From positions 1 through 17,059 of the forward strand of contig WFSM01000021.1 of the NCBI GenBank assembly GCA_015485945.1: 17,059 nt of DNA. Direction: 5' to 3'. Under the pieces are notes generated by a model. That model was not told the DNA's origin and did not search any database. It saw only the letters and a program-made list of their open reading frames with translations. Of the stretch, positions 16,247 to 17,059 are shown one piece after another. The position numbers were made by a program, and so were the translations under genes. The stretch is from Candidatus Bipolaricaulota bacterium. GTDB lineage: Bacteria; Bipolaricaulota; Bipolaricaulia; UBA7950; UBA9294. Position 1 is the stretch's first letter. Every line of letters begins with the position of its first letter.

Positions 16247-16281
16247 CTCATGCTCCTTGATCAGTTTCCGGGTAGGAGCTG

Positions 16282-16310
16282 ATTATAGCCGCCATTGCAT
16301 CACCTGTCAA
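16282..16310 (-). promoter_or_regulatory. Consensus sigma-70-type promoter of rplM
   Basis: On the minus strand, a perfect TTGACA (16310-16305), a 17-nt spacer and a perfect TATAAT (16287-16282). The -35 box is made by the Phe-Asp-Arg codons that end purA. The predicted transcript starts near 16275, giving a leader of about 29 nt with AAGGAG before the rplM ATG. Confidence 0.85.
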
Positions 16311-17059
16311 AATAAATCGTTGCCTCTGGTGCCGGGCCAACTGAGACAATTTTCACCGGAACCCCAACCGCGTCTGCAATGAACCCGAGATAATCGCGCG
16401 CCGCTTGTGGAAGCGCATGCGGCGATCGCACCGCCCGCAAATCCTCATTCCAACCGGACACCGTTTCGTACACCGGAACACAACCGGCAAGCGCATCCGG
16501 GTCGATCGGAAACCGCTTGACCTCTTGTCCGTGCAACCGATAGGCGCGACAGACCTTAATCTCGGAAATGCCGGACAAGACGTCGAGCTTGGTAATCGCG
16601 AGTTCGGTGGGAGCGTTCACCGCAACGGCATGACGCAACCCGACAAGATCAAGCCACCCGCACCGCCGCGGCCGCCCGGTCGTCACCCCATACTCTCCGC
16701 CGCGCTGTTGGATCGCCGCGCCAACCGGGTCGGAAAGCTCGGTGGGGAATGGACCGGAGCCGACGCGGGTGGTGTACGCCTTCGTAACCCCGATCCTGCG
16801 CTCAACACGGGGGTTGGGGATCCCGATCTCCTGCGGTAGGCCGGCAAACGTCGTCCCCGATGACGTTACGTACGGATACGTTCCAAAGTCGATATCAAGG
16901 AGCGCTCCCTGCGCCCCCTCAAACACGACTTCTTCTCCCCGAGAAAGAGCCGCCCGTATCTGTGCAGCTGCGTCCCCAATTGATCCGAGGAACGGGGCAG
17001 ATACCTGCACAAGCTCGTCCGCGATCTTCCTTGGATCAAGCGCTGCGATCTCGGGAGAC
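16300..17059 (-). CDS. purA: Adenylosuccinate synthetase (5' end outside window)
   Basis: The frame is open to the window edge, so about 252 C-terminal residues of an expected ~425 are visible. PurA joins IMP and aspartate using GTP, the first committed step to AMP, in the cytoplasm. Family landmarks are VFEGAQGALLDIDFGTYPYV, the stretch VTKAYTTRVGSGPFPTEL, GEYGVTTGRPRRCGWLDLVG, the TKLDVLSG loop that binds guanine, and the C-terminal VSVGPAPEATI. The loop after TSS reads GTTFAGLPQEIGIP, where most bacterial enzymes have a glycine-rich NTTAGG...G form, so the substrate loop is divergent while the flanking core is normal. The start codon and N-terminal P-loop lie beyond the window. The stop sits inside the rplM promoter. 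Confidence 0.95.
   Translation of the reverse strand, partial: SPEIAALDPRKIADELVQVSAPFLGSIGDAAAQIRAALSRGEEVVFEGAQGALLDIDFGTYPYVTSSGTTFAGLPQEIGIPNPRVERRIGVTKAYTTRVGSGPFPTELSDPVGAAIQQRGGEYGVTTGRPRRCGWLDLVGLRHAVAVNAPTELAITKLDVLSGISEIKVCRAYRLHGQEVKRFPIDPDALAGCVPVYETVSGWNEDLRAVRSPHALPQAARDYLGFIADAVGVPVKIVSVGPAPEATIYFDR

Overview
The window is a gene-dense stretch of bacterial chromosome with mostly housekeeping genes at both ends and a cluster of membrane and secreted proteins in the middle. The GC-leaning composition, bacterial-type AspRS and FtsH, YhaM-type nuclease, an AbrB-PhoU regulator of a kind best known from archaea, and large PKD-domain secreted proteins suggest a deep-branching, possibly thermophilic bacterium. 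Candidatus Bipolaricaulota (OP1/Acetothermia) is one guess. No 16S rRNA or other decisive marker is present, so this placement is weak inference.

Layout. (1) 2-2626, plus strand: the 3' part of ftsH, then a YhaM-type 3'-5' exoribonuclease. (2) 2601-3620, minus strand: an AbrB-PhoU regulator whose 3' end overlaps the exonuclease gene by 26 bp and whose mRNA looks leaderless. (3) 3739-9708, plus strand: aspS heads a six-gene string with overlaps of 4 nt or gaps of at most 7 nt. It continues with a DUF4129 membrane protein, an unrecognised membrane protein, a MoxR AAA+ ATPase, a DUF58 protein and a polytopic membrane protein. (4) 14905-9756, minus strand: three exported proteins in a row (a PKD protein with two copies of a bipartite module, a VWA-PKD protein with one copy, and a small PKD protein with the first half only), closed by a strong intrinsic terminator at 9707-9736. 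(5) 15656-15033, minus strand: an exported protein I do not recognise. (6) 17059-15803, minus strand: purA (5' end outside the window) and rplM, which has a perfect-consensus sigma-70-type promoter embedded in the end of purA. No rpsI follows rplM.

How the parts may work together. MoxR, DUF58 and DUF4129 genes form a widespread envelope-associated cluster in which the ATPase is thought to act on von Willebrand A-type proteins. Here the cluster converges on an operon encoding an exported VWA protein and two partners that share one beta-domain plus helical-tail module. This convergent locus is the best candidate for an undescribed system in the window; the link between its two halves is inference from proximity.

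Gene coverage is nearly continuous. The non-coding gaps over 100 bp are 3621-3738 (divergent promoters), 14906-15032 (promoter and strong ribosome binding site) and 15657-15802 (nested inverted repeats). I saw no tRNA or rRNA genes, CRISPR arrays, insertion sequences or attachment sites.
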